The translations under genes and the position numbers were made by a program. The notes under the pieces are model-generated. The model was not told where the DNA came from and searched no databases. It worked only from the letters and a program-made list of their open reading frames with translations. Positions 34,856-45,200 of a stretch of 64,000 nucleotides of DNA are shown here, piece by piece (the first letter of the stretch is position 1; each line of letters begins with the position of its first letter). This stretch comes from Harenicola maris (GTDB lineage: Bacteria > Pseudomonadota > Alphaproteobacteria > Rhodobacterales > Rhodobacteraceae), in the NCBI GenBank assembly GCA_018524345.1, contig JADQAZ010000001.1, positions 1,116,001 to 1,180,000 of the forward strand, read 5' to 3'.

Positions 34856-37800
34856 ATGCCTAACGTACTGCTTACATTTAACGATCTTTCCGCAGGAGAC
34901 ATCGTAGCGGGTCAATACAGCGCCAATGGTGTTACCATTAGCAGCACCTCCGCGGCCAACCCGCCGATGGTATTTGATACATCCAATCCAACCGGGGGCG
35001 ACAGCGACCTTGCGACCAGCAATCTGGGCAATGTTCTGATCATCTCTGAAGACGGGGACAGCAATGATCCCGACGATAACGCCGGTGGCGGCACATTCGT
35101 GTTTGATTTCGATGCGCCGACCAAAGTGTTCAACTTTAACGTGCTGGACACGGAAGAGGGTGGCACGGTCAAGCTGTTCGACGAGAACGGCGATCTGATC
35201 CAGGAACTGAGCCTGACATCTGTTGGCAATGGCCAGCAGGGCGTGATGAACGTGGGCGTTGATGGTGTGGCTTCGATGGAAGTGACGATCAACGGCTCCG
35301 GCGCGATCGACAACGTCTGCTTTGAGGAGCCTGTTGTTGAAGCCGAGGGCGACGGTGTTGTGACCGGCTCGAACGGCGACGACTATATCAATGCGGCCTA
35401 CACCGGTGATCCGGAAGGCGACATGATCGACAATAACGATGCGCTGCTGCCCGGCGAAGAGGGTGACGACGATATCGTGGACGCTTTGGGCGGTGACGAC
35501 ACCATCAAGTCCGGTGAGGGCGATGATGAGGTTTATGCCGGTTCGGGCAATGACACCGTTGACGGCGGCGCCGGCGACGATGTGATCTACGGCGACAGCA
35601 ACTATGGCGGCAGCGGCGGCACAACCGTGCGCGAGAGCCTGAACTGGAGCCAGGAGAACCCTTCGAACGGGTTCACTCAGGACACCGGCAATGTTGAGGT
35701 GACCTTCAGCGTGACCCGCGAAGAGGGCCATGCCAACACCGGCACCGAGACCACGGATCAGTATGTGTCCGGCATCGACACCGGCGACGAGACCATCAAC
35801 GCCAACTCCAGCCTGTATTCCGTGACCAACGGCAAGGGCAATGATGTTGATTACAAACTGGAATTCTCGGATCCGGTCGAGAATGTCGAATTCCGCATCA
35901 ATGACATTGACGGTGACGGCAAGGTCAAGATTAAGGCCTATGACGCGGACGGCAACCTGATCGACGTTGATCTGACAGGCGGCAGCCGTCTGACTCTTGT
36001 GGACACCGATGGTCAGTTTGGTGCCGACAAGGCGGTTTCCGAAGGTGGCTATGCCGCTGACGACAGCCCGAAGTATTCCTTGCTGGTTGAAATTGCCGGT
36101 CCGGTTGCGAAGATCGTGATCGAGCATGACCAGTTCGGCTATGACAACTCCGGCATCAACGTGACTGACGTTTACTTCGATGTGGCGGTTGGCGACGATG
36201 GTGCGGCTGGCAATGACGTTTTGTCCGGCGGTGATGGCAATGACATCATTTACGGCGAAGACGGCGACGACATGATCTTTGGCGGCAACGGCAATGATAC
36301 GCTGGTTGGCGGCAATGGCGACGACAAGATCGAGGCCTCCAAGGGCGACGATGTTGTGGACGGCGGCGCAGGCAATGATGACCTCTGGGGTGGCAAGGGC
36401 AACGATGTTGTCGATGGCGGCTCTGGCGATGATGTGATCAACGGTGGCGATGGCGCGGATGTTCTGAATGGCGGCGACGATGCCGACACGATTTTCGCAG
36501 GCGCAGGCGACACGGTTGATGGCGGCGCAGGCGGCAATGACCATGACGTTCTGGACCTGACAGGGCAGGGCGCTTTCTACCTGACCGACGTTGTTGAGGA
36601 CAGCAACGGCAACGGCATCGACGGCACTGTGATCTTTGTGGATGCGGACGGCGAGCCAACTGGCGAGACCCTGACCTTCACCGAGATCGAGGAAGTGATC
36701 GGCGATGAGGTCAATGTTGGCCCCGACGCAGAGGACGACACAGCCGAGGTGGACGAGGACGAGAGCGTTGTGATCGACGTTCTGGCCAATGACAGCGATC
36801 CGAATGGCGATCCTTTGGAAGTGACCGGTGCCAATGCCGACAATGGCACTGTCACTGTGAATGCGGATGGCACGCTGACTTATGAGCCAAATCCGGATTT
36901 CAACGGCACAGACACCATCACCTACACGGTTTCTGACGGCAATGGCGGCACTGCGACGGCGACTGTGACCGTGACTGTGAACCCTGTGAATGATGATCCG
37001 GTGGCTGTTGATGATGCGGCAGAGACCGACTTTGATACAGCTGTTACGGTCAATGTTCTGGACAATGACACCGATGTGGACGGGGATGACCTGACGCTTG
37101 TTGCGGCTTCCTCCCCTGATGGTTCGGTTGATTTCGACGCCGATGGCAATGTCACCTTCACACCCAACCCAGGGTTCGAGGGCGATGCGACCATCACCTA
37201 CACGGTTTCCGACGGCAACGGCGGTACTGATGAGGGCACATTGACTGTCACAGTGGCCGAGCAGCCATTGGACGGTATCGTGCAGGGCACCGATGGCGAC
37301 GATCTGATCGACGTGAACTACACCGGTGATCCACAGGGCGACATGGTCGACAACAACGACGCGCTTCTGCCCGGCGAAGTTGGCGATGATGACATCATCC
37401 TTGCGGGTGCTGGCGATGACCGCGTGATTGCCGGCGAAGGCAATGACGAGATCTACGGCGGGACCGGCAACGACAACATCTCGGCTGGCAACGGCGACGA
37501 TGAGATCTTTGGCGAAGACGGCGACGATATGCTGTTCGGCGGCGCAGGCGATGACACGATCATCGGCGGCGAGGGCGACGACAAAATCGAGGGCTCTTCC
37601 GGTGAGGATTACATCGAAGGCGGCGCAGGCAATGACGACCTTTGGGGTGGTCTTGACGATGACCGCATCATCGGCGGCGACGGCGACGATGTGATCGCTG
37701 GCGGCGGCGGCAATGACGACATTGACGGCAACGAAGGCAACGACACCATCACCGGTGGCGCAGGCAACGACACCATCAATGGCGAAGCTGGCGATGACGT

Positions 37801-39535
37801 GATCGACGGTGGCCGCGGCGACGACGAGATCCTTGGTGGTCAGGGCAACGACATCATTGATGGCGGTGACGGCGACGACATCATCGACGGCATGTCCGGC
37901 GACGATGTGATCACCGGCGGCCTTGGCGATGACTACATCAACGGCGGCGGCGGTGAAGATGTGATTGAGGGCAATGAGGGTGACGACACCATCATCGGCC
38001 ACAACAACATTGACATCATCGATGGCGGCGAGGGTGACGACACCATCACAGGTGGCGGCAGCGCCGACATCCTGACAGGCGGCGACGGTAACGACACCGT
38101 TGACGGCGGCGCAGGCGATGATGTGATCGACACACGCGGCAACATCGAGACTGTTCTGGGTGTGGAAGTCTCCGGCTCTCCCGATCTGGGCTATCCCGGC
38201 ATCTGGACACCGGACGCTGATCCGAACGACGACAAAGACACTGTCTATGGCGGCGCCGGGAACGACACCATCACCACCGGTGATGATGCCGACTACATCG
38301 AGGGCGGCTCTGGCGATGATATCATCGACGGCGGCTTTGACGCAGACACCATCTATGGCGGGACTGGCAACGACTATATCGTTGGCGGCGAAGGCAGCGA
38401 TGAGATCTACGGCGGCGACGGCAATGACACCATCTATGCCGGTCTGGACCCTGCCTTCCCTGATGCGATCAACATCCCCGATGACGCGGGCGATCTGGTG
38501 ACCAACAACGGTCAGGACTTTGTCGATGGCGGTGCTGGCAACGACACCATCTTTGGCGCTGACGATGCCGATACCCTTCTGGGCGGCGACGGCAACGACT
38601 ATATCGATGGTCAGATCGACGATGACTATATCGACGGCGGCGACGGCAAGGACACCTTGCTGGGCGGTGACGGCGATGACACCATCCTTGGCGGCGCGGG
38701 CAACGACACCATCACAGGCGGCGCAGGGGTTGATACCCTGTCCGGCGGCGATGATCGTGACACCTTCCTTGGCGGCAACGGCGGCGACACCGTTGACGGC
38801 GGCGATGGCGGCGATGACTATGACACGCTGGACCTGACCGGGTCTGACGTTGATTTCATCACCTACACCTCTGCCGACCAAGAGGACGGTGTTGTGACCT
38901 TCGGTGACGGTTCGACCATGACATTCGAGGAAATCGAGAATGTGATCCCATGCTTTACGCCCGGGACCATGATCGCGACCCCGATTGGCGAGCGCAAAGT
39001 GGAAGACCTGCGCGCAGGTGACAAAGTCATCACCCGCGACAACGGCATCCAGACCATCGCGTGGTATGGTGCGACAGAGCTTGATCAGGTTGAATTGATC
39101 AAACGTCCGCATCTGAAGCCCATTCTGATCAGCGCTGGTGCCCTTGGCAACGGTCTGCCAGAGCGCGACATGATGGTCAGCCCGCAGCACCGTGTGCTGG
39201 TGGCCAACGAGCAGACCGCCCTTTATTTCGAAGAGCGCGAAGTTCTGGTTGCTGCCAAGCATCTGGTGGGCAAGCCCGGCATCATGGAAGTGGACGTGCC
39301 CGGCACGACCTACATCCACTTTATGTTCCAGCAGCACGAAGTTGTGCTCTCGGACGGTGCATGGACGGAAAGCTTCCAGCCTGGTGATTACACGCTGGAA
39401 GGGATTGGCGAAGAGGCCCGCGAGGAGATCCTTGAGCTGTTCCCAGAGCTTGCCACCGCAGAGGGCCGCGCGGCCTTCACCGCGGCACGTCGCACGCTGA
39501 AGAAACACGAGGCGGAGCTTCTGGCTCACGTCTGA
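34856..39535 (+). CDS. Giant RTX-type calcium-binding protein with C-terminal Hint domain
   Basis: 1559 residues, very acidic. Order: a beta-rich N-terminal domain (1-160); GGxGxD nonapeptide arrays (about 168-247); a second beta domain (245-445); RTX (455-560); two cadherin/VCBS-like repeats (about 625-805, each with VDEDESVVIDVLANDSD or a close variant and ITYTVSDGNGGT); a long RTX array (808-1340); then a Hint domain from Cys1366 ([18 protein letters not shown]) with VSPQHRVL and ESFQPGDYTL. RTX arrays fold with calcium outside the cell. There is no Sec signal, so type I secretion is expected, but its genes are not here. The Hint domain may cut the chain before the cysteine. AGGAGA precedes the ATG. 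Confidence 0.92.
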   Translation: MPNVLLTFNDLSAGDIVAGQYSANGVTISSTSAANPPMVFDTSNPTGGDSDLATSNLGNVLIISEDGDSNDPDDNAGGGTFVFDFDAPTKVFNFNVLDTEEGGTVKLFDENGDLIQELSLTSVGNGQQGVMNVGVDGVASMEVTINGSGAIDNVCFEEPVVEAEGDGVVTGSNGDDYINAAYTGDPEGDMIDNNDALLPGEEGDDDIVDALGGDDTIKSGEGDDEVYAGSGNDTVDGGAGDDVIYGDSNYGGSGGTTVRESLNWSQENPSNGFTQDTGNVEVTFSVTREEGHANTGTETTDQYVSGIDTGDETINANSSLYSVTNGKGNDVDYKLEFSDPVENVEFRINDIDGDGKVKIKAYDADGNLIDVDLTGGSRLTLVDTDGQFGADKAVSEGGYAADDSPKYSLLVEIAGPVAKIVIEHDQFGYDNSGINVTDVYFDVAVGDDGAAGNDVLSGGDGNDIIYGEDGDDMIFGGNGNDTLVGGNGDDKIEASKGDDVVDGGAGNDDLWGGKGNDVVDGGSGDDVINGGDGADVLNGGDDADTIFAGAGDTVDGGAGGNDHDVLDLTGQGAFYLTDVVEDSNGNGIDGTVIFVDADGEPTGETLTFTEIEEVIGDEVNVGPDAEDDTAEVDEDESVVIDVLANDSDPNGDPLEVTGANADNGTVTVNADGTLTYEPNPDFNGTDTITYTVSDGNGGTATATVTVTVNPVNDDPVAVDDAAETDFDTAVTVNVLDNDTDVDGDDLTLVAASSPDGSVDFDADGNVTFTPNPGFEGDATITYTVSDGNGGTDEGTLTVTVAEQPLDGIVQGTDGDDLIDVNYTGDPQGDMVDNNDALLPGEVGDDDIILAGAGDDRVIAGEGNDEIYGGTGNDNISAGNGDDEIFGEDGDDMLFGGAGDDTIIGGEGDDKIEGSSGEDYIEGGAGNDDLWGGLDDDRIIGGDGDDVIAGGGGNDDIDGNEGNDTITGGAGNDTINGEAGDDVIDGGRGDDEILGGQGNDIIDGGDGDDIIDGMSGDDVITGGLGDDYINGGGGEDVIEGNEGDDTIIGHNNIDIIDGGEGDDTITGGGSADILTGGDGNDTVDGGAGDDVIDTRGNIETVLGVEVSGSPDLGYPGIWTPDADPNDDKDTVYGGAGNDTITTGDDADYIEGGSGDDIIDGGFDADTIYGGTGNDYIVGGEGSDEIYGGDGNDTIYAGLDPAFPDAINIPDDAGDLVTNNGQDFVDGGAGNDTIFGADDADTLLGGDGNDYIDGQIDDDYIDGGDGKDTLLGGDGDDTILGGAGNDTITGGAGVDTLSGGDDRDTFLGGNGGDTVDGGDGGDDYDTLDLTGSDVDFITYTSADQEDGVVTFGDGSTMTFEEIENVIPCFTPGTMIATPIGERKVEDLRAGDKVITRDNGIQTIAWYGATELDQVELIKRPHLKPILISAGALGNGLPERDMMVSPQHRVLVANEQTALYFEEREVLVAAKHLVGKPGIMEVDVPGTTYIHFMFQQHEVVLSDGAWTESFQPGDYTLEGIGEEAREEILELFPELATAEGRAAFTAARRTLKKHEAELLAHV

Positions 39536-39610
39536 TCGACCAAACGAACGGTCGGAATGATGCAGCTATTTCCCAAGCGGCGGGGGCGCCGCTTGGGGAC
39601 CGATCATGGG

Positions 39611-39642
39611 GGGGAGGGCGCTTTGCTGCGCTCTCCCCTTTT
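39611..39642 (+). terminator. Terminator of the first RTX gene
   Basis: GGGGAGGGCGC pairs over 11 bp (one G-U) with GCGCTCTCCCC around a six-base loop and ends in four T residues, 75 bases after the stop codon. Confidence 0.75.
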
Positions 39643-39817
39643 GAATCCTTGGCCTTTTGATGTGCTTGGCCTTTGAAACGGGGGCGGGTTTAGGGGGAAT
39701 TCGGGGTGGCTTTGTCCCGTAAATCCCCTTTGCCGAGGGACCATATAGAATTTGAGGCAAATGCCGGATGACCGGCGGATTTGCAGTGCTTTTGTTAACC
39801 ACCGTGGGGGTGCGAGA

Positions 39818-41635
39818 ATGTCTGATATCAATGGAACGTCCAACAACGATACGCTTCAGGGCACCTCCGAGAATGACGAGATCAAGGGGCTTGGCGGGCA
39901 GGACCTGATCTCTGGCGCGGGCGGGGATGATCTGATTGACGGCGGCGACGGCGATGATGTGATCTACGGCGATGCCGGTGTGGGCACGGCCCCCGGCGCG
40001 GATGCGGCGCCGCTGTCCTTGGAGTTCGGCAATCTGGTTTCTAACACCTCCAGCGGGAGCAACAATGCCCAGCCCGGGGATGTGGCGGTCTATTCCAATG
40101 TGACCACCCTTGAGGATGGCACGCCGATTTCGGCGCGGGTGATTTTGGTTTCGACCTCTGATCCCGATCTGAATGTGGATCTGTCCGGCGGGACGGGGTT
40201 CGAGATTTTGCTGAATTCCGGCTCCGGTTCCAATCGCGGTTTTGGCGGAGAGACGGCGACCATTCGGATGGAGTTTTTCAACCCGGCGACGGGGGAGGCT
40301 GTGGCGCTGAATTCCACGGCGACCTTTAACGATCTGGACCGCAATTCGGTGGGCGATCAGGAATCCGTGACGCTGGATGCGGGCAGCTTTGCCGGCTTTG
40401 GCACCGCGCCTGATACTTCGCTGGCCGTGAGCAGCGGGCCGGGGTTTGTCAGCGCGGCGGGGACAGAGGCCAACAGCCCGAATGATCAGGATGCTTGGTT
40501 CTCGGCCGAGTTCGAGGATCGCACGTCGATTGAATTCACGCTGGAGACCCGCAGCACCCAGTCCGGCTTCTCGATGAACGGGGATCTGATCGAGGATGTG
40601 GTGACGCAGCCGGTCGAGGCGGGCGATGACACGATTTTTGGCGGCGCCGGGCAGGATACGATCTTTGGTCAGGGCGGCAATGATACGCTGGATGGCGGCG
40701 AGGGCGATGACAGCCTGAGCGGCGGGTCCGGCGATGATGTTCTGATCGGCGGGCAGGGGCAGGATGTGCTGGAGGGGGGCTCTGGCAATGATACCCTTTC
40801 GGGCGGCGCGGGGCGTGACAGCCTGTCGGGCGGCGATGACCGCGATACCTTTATCGACATCACCGCGGGCGACAAGGTGGACGGCGGCGAGGGCGGCGAT
40901 GATTTCGACGTGCTCGACCTGACCGGCGCGGGCCCCCTGCGCGTGGAGTTCGACGCGGCCAACCCCGAGAATGGCACGGTGACTTTTCTGGACGCCAACG
41001 GGGCCGTCACCGGCACCACCGTGTTCGAGAATATCGAGAGCGTCATTCCCTGTTTCACCCCGGGCACCATGATCGCCACGCCCAAGGGCGAGGTTGCGGT
41101 GGAGGCCTTGAAGGTGGGCGATAAGGTCATCACCCGCGACAACGGGGTGCAGGAAATCCGCTGGCACGGGATCACCCAGATCGGGGCAGAGGAACTGGCG
41201 GCGGCGCCGGAGTTCCAGCCGGTTCTGATCGAGGCCGGAGCGCTTGGCGCCGGTGTGCCGGAGCGCGACATCATGGTCAGCCCGCAGCACCGGATTTTGA
41301 TCTCCAGCGCCGATGCGGCGATCTATTTTGACCATCGCGAGGTTCTGGTGGCGGCGAAACATCTGGTCGGGCGGGCGGGTGTGCGCCGTGCGCGTGAGGC
41401 CAGCGTCGGCTATGTGCATTTCATGTTCGATGCCCATGAGGTTGTGCTGTCGAACGGGGCATGGAGCGAGAGCTTTCAGCCCGGTGAGCAGACCCTTGAT
41501 GCCATGGAAGAGGCGGCGCGGGACGAGATCCTTGCGCTGTTTCCACAGCTGGCGGGGGGCAATGCAGCGGCGGCCTATCCGGCGGCGCGGCGGACCCTGA
41601 AACGCCATGAGGTGGCGCTGCTTCAGGCCGATTGA
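39818..41635 (+). CDS. RTX-type calcium-binding protein with C-terminal Hint domain (short)
   Basis: 605 residues. A short RTX start ([20 protein letters not shown], then [16 protein letters not shown]), a beta domain (about 60-265) with [14 protein letters not shown] and [15 protein letters not shown], a second RTX array (268-360), and a 194-residue Hint domain from Cys412 ([36 protein letters not shown]). The Hint part closely matches that of the first RTX protein, so the two are paralogues. The start follows GGGGGTGCGAGA. A half CtrA motif (TTAACC) lies just upstream. It has its own strong terminator. Confidence 0.92.
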   Translation: MSDINGTSNNDTLQGTSENDEIKGLGGQDLISGAGGDDLIDGGDGDDVIYGDAGVGTAPGADAAPLSLEFGNLVSNTSSGSNNAQPGDVAVYSNVTTLEDGTPISARVILVSTSDPDLNVDLSGGTGFEILLNSGSGSNRGFGGETATIRMEFFNPATGEAVALNSTATFNDLDRNSVGDQESVTLDAGSFAGFGTAPDTSLAVSSGPGFVSAAGTEANSPNDQDAWFSAEFEDRTSIEFTLETRSTQSGFSMNGDLIEDVVTQPVEAGDDTIFGGAGQDTIFGQGGNDTLDGGEGDDSLSGGSGDDVLIGGQGQDVLEGGSGNDTLSGGAGRDSLSGGDDRDTFIDITAGDKVDGGEGGDDFDVLDLTGAGPLRVEFDAANPENGTVTFLDANGAVTGTTVFENIESVIPCFTPGTMIATPKGEVAVEALKVGDKVITRDNGVQEIRWHGITQIGAEELAAAPEFQPVLIEAGALGAGVPERDIMVSPQHRILISSADAAIYFDHREVLVAAKHLVGRAGVRRAREASVGYVHFMFDAHEVVLSNGAWSESFQPGEQTLDAMEEAARDEILALFPQLAGGNAAAAYPAARRTLKRHEVALLQAD

Positions 41636-41660
41636 GGCGGGCAGAATAGAGCGAAAAATG

Positions 41661-41685
41661 CGGGGGCTTCGGCCCCCGTTTTTTT
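41661..41685 (+). terminator. Strong terminator of the second RTX gene
   Basis: CGGGGGC and GCCCCCG form a 7-bp GC stem closed by a C(TTCG)G tetraloop, followed by seven T residues. Textbook intrinsic terminator. Confidence 0.92.
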
Positions 41686-42201
41686 ATGCGAAACGGGCCT
41701 GCGAGACTGTATACAGGTGGAGATATTTGCCTTGATTGCGCCGCAATCTGCCTACTGTTTGGTAAACAATCGGGGGTGAAACCGGTTACAGATGCCTTGC
41801 CGTAGGGTCGCGGAAAAAATGAGTCAAGTTTGGGCAACTTTTTAGGGGGGAAGAACGCGGGGTCTTTCCCCAGCTGCCTGTATCCCAATCCTCAACAAAT
41901 TAGGCCTTGTTAATAATTGGTTAATTTAGATTGCCCTTGTTTTTAGGGGTTTGGGGGCGGGTATCCTGCTGGACTGTTTCCCAATCGTATACAAGTTATT
42001 TCCAAGGTCTGAAGGGGTCTGGAGACCCTTCACATTTGTGCCTTTTTTTCGCCGCATCTGGGCAAGGTTCGACCTCCACGGGGCCACATTCTTCGGTCAA
42101 AAAGCATGCAACCCACGCGGCCATAGGGCCGGGTGCCGAAATTTTGCCGTTCCCTTTGTGTGTGTGAAGGCCGGCGAAGAACCGTTTTTTGGAGATGTCG
42201 A
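41686..42201. other. Intergenic leader of the third RTX gene
   Basis: No gene is supported. It contains a GATTGC/GCAATC hairpin (41734-41748), a CtrA-type site, and a stem around GAAGGGGTC (42010-42032) without a T tract. The A/T-rich portion near 41890-41935 is the likeliest promoter. Confidence 0.5.
41910..41924. promoter_or_regulatory. CtrA-type site upstream of third RTX gene
   Basis: TTAA, seven bases, TTAA, in a strongly A/T-rich patch 278 bases before the start codon. It is the second perfect TTAA-N7-TTAA found in this cluster. Confidence 0.5.
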
Positions 42202-45200
42202 ATGGCAACCTTGTATGTACTGGATCAGTCCGAAGCCACCTTTAGCGGGGGGCTGTTGACGACGACGAACAATGGGGCCGATTGGGTCAACGAGACCCTG
42301 ACCCTGACGTCCACCTCCTTCGAGGCGCTGGAGATCACAGACGACGACGACGGTAACTTTACCGAAGGGGACGCCACCCAGTCGGTTTCCGAGACCCAGA
42401 CCATTGGCACCACCACCTATACCGCCGGTCAGGACGTTGAGAGCGCGTTCCACTTTACCGTGACCGATGGCACCAACACATGGACCCTTGTGGCCGTGAA
42501 CACCGGCGGCGAGACCGCGGGCGGGGCCTCTACTGTTGAGGGGTTTGCGGTTGTCGACGAGGGCAATGGCTATCCGCCAGCGGGGGTTCCGCTGACGATC
42601 CTGACGGCCTCTGACGGGGCGCCGGCTGCCTCTGCCTATAGCGATTTTGTGCAGGGCGACGGTGTTGTCATGGGCGGTGATGGGGACGAGACCATCGACG
42701 GCAGCTATACCGACGGGGACGGCTCTGCCGTGTCGGACGGGGATGATGTGGTTTACGCGGGCGCGGGCAATGACACTGTCACTGCGGGCGCGGGCGATGA
42801 CGTGGTTCAGGGCGGCTCGGGCGATGATACGCTGTCGGGCGGCGACGGGTCGGACACCTTGCAGGGCGACAACGCGCCGATTGCGGCCACCGACGAGGTG
42901 TTGAGCTTTAACGAGCAGGGGGTTGGGACCTCTCTGACCGATCAGAGCTTTACCCAGACCACGGGCCTGACCAATGTGACCGTGACGGTTGAGGACCTTG
43001 GCAACCTGAACCTCGCGCAGGTGCACACCAGCACGCAATATGTGGATACGGCGGCGGGCGAGACTTTTGACCCGACCTCCTCGCTTGTGCTTTCGGGGGC
43101 AGGCAATGGTGGCGCTGGCGTCAGTCAAACCGCCGATGTGATCTTTGACTTTGACCCCGTGGCCGGAAGCGGCACCATGGATGAGGTTGAGGATGTTTCC
43201 TTCCGCATCAACGATATTGATGATGTTTCCTGGGACGACCGAGTGTCGGTCACCGCCTATGACGCCGATGGCAACGAGGTTCCTGTCACCATCACCCTTG
43301 CGGGCGACGAGACGATTTTGGCGGATGGCACGATTGACGGTGCAGGGAATGACACCTCGGCCAGTGCTGGCGGCTCTGCCCTGATCGAGGTTGCGGGCCC
43401 TGTTGCGCAGATCGTTGTGAACTATGCCAATGCGGGCACCGGTGGGCAGGCCCTCTGGATCACCGATGTGCATTTCACCACCATTCCCGACAACGGGCAG
43501 GGCGATGATGTGCTGGATGGCGGCTCGGGGGATGATTTCCTTTATGGTATGGGCGGCGATGACAGCCTGACCGGCGGCGCGGGCGACGACGAGATGGAAG
43601 GCGGCGCGGGTGACGATACCTTTGTCATGGGTGATAATTTCGGCAATGACACCATCACCGGCGGCGAGACCGGGGAGACCAATGGCGACACGCTGGATGC
43701 CTCCTCTGCCACGAATGATCAGGTGCTCGATCTTAGCGCGGTTTCGGCCAGCGATCCGGAGAGCGGCACGCTGACCGATGGGGCCGATGTGGCCACCTTT
43801 ACCGAGATCGAGAATTTCCAGATGGGCTCGGGCGACGACACGATTATCGGCTCTGACGCCGATGATGTTGTGGATGGCGGCGAGGGCGCGGATACCTTCA
43901 TTGGCGGGGCCGGGGATGACACATTCGGGCTTGGTCAGGACAGCGATGGCACGCCGGATGGTGATGCGGATGTTGTGGTGCTGGAGGATGGGTTCGGGAA
44001 CGATACCATCACTGACATTGATGCGCCGATTGATAATGGGGACGGGACGTTTACTGGGGTTGATACGCTGGATGTGAGCGGCCTGAACGATGCGGATGGC
44101 AATCCGGTGCATGTCTCTGACGTGGCTGTCTCGGATGACGGGTCGGGCAATGCTTTGCTGACTTTCCCGAATGGCGAGACGCTGACGTTGGAGGGGATTT
44201 CTCCGACGGATGCGGATAACTTTGCCTATCTGAATGCTCTGGGTATTCCGGGCGATGGGATTGTGAGCGGGACGGCGGCTGGGGAGGTCATTGACGGCTC
44301 CTACACTGGTGATCCGCATGGCGATATTGTGGACAACAACGATGCTCTGATCGCGGGTGAGGTTGGCGACGATGACATCATCGAGGCCGGCGGCGGCGAT
44401 GACACCATCCTGCCCGGTGCGGGCGATGATGAGGTGGATGCGGGCACCGGTTCCGATACTGTGCTGATCTCCGAGGGCGATGGCACGGATGCGATTGTCG
44501 GCGGCGAGGATACGGATGGTGCGGATCGCGATACCCTGTCTTTGGACGGGAATGGCGCGAGTGTGACCTATTCCGGCACCGAGAGCGGGACCTATGCCTT
44601 TGGCGGCTCCGGCGATGGCAAGTTTGACGAGATCGAGGTTCTGTCGACCACCGATAGCGCGGACCGTGTGGATGCCTCGGCGGCCACGGGCGACACCGAG
44701 GTTCTGTTGAACGATGGCGATGACCGCTTTGTTGGCGGGTCGGGCAGCGATACGGTTGATGGCGGCGCGGGCGACGATACGATCGACGCGGGCGCGGGCA
44801 GTGACACGATCACCGGCGGCTCCGGCAGCGATACCATCGTGACCGGCGCGGGCGCGGACCGTGTGGACGGCGGCGCCGATGATGACACCATCACCTTCGG
44901 CGGCGGCGACCGCGTAGAGGGCGGCTCCGGTGATGATGTCTTCATCTATGATGCCACCGATCCGACCAGCGGCACCGCGACGGTGACCGGCGGCGAGGCG
45001 GGTGAGGACCTGTCCGATCCGACCAATGGCGGCGCGGGCGATGTTCTGGATATGACCGGCGTTTCAGAGGACACGGTTCTGTCGATGTCCGGCGATGAGG
45101 CGGGCACGGTCACCGGTGCGTCTACGGATGTTGTTTTCTCCGAGATCGAGCAGGTGAACCTTGGCTCGGGCGACGATGTTGTGACCGGCTCTGGGTCTGA

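Noticed and set aside
34781-39529. A 1582-codon open frame antisense to the first RTX gene
   Set aside because: Repeated GGxGxD codons leave the opposite strand free of stops. It has no ribosome-binding site, consists of monotonous Ala/Val/Ile repeats and mirrors the real gene exactly.
39566-41608. A 680-codon antisense frame over the second RTX gene
   Set aside because: Same cause; the plus-strand protein has clear RTX and Hint motifs.
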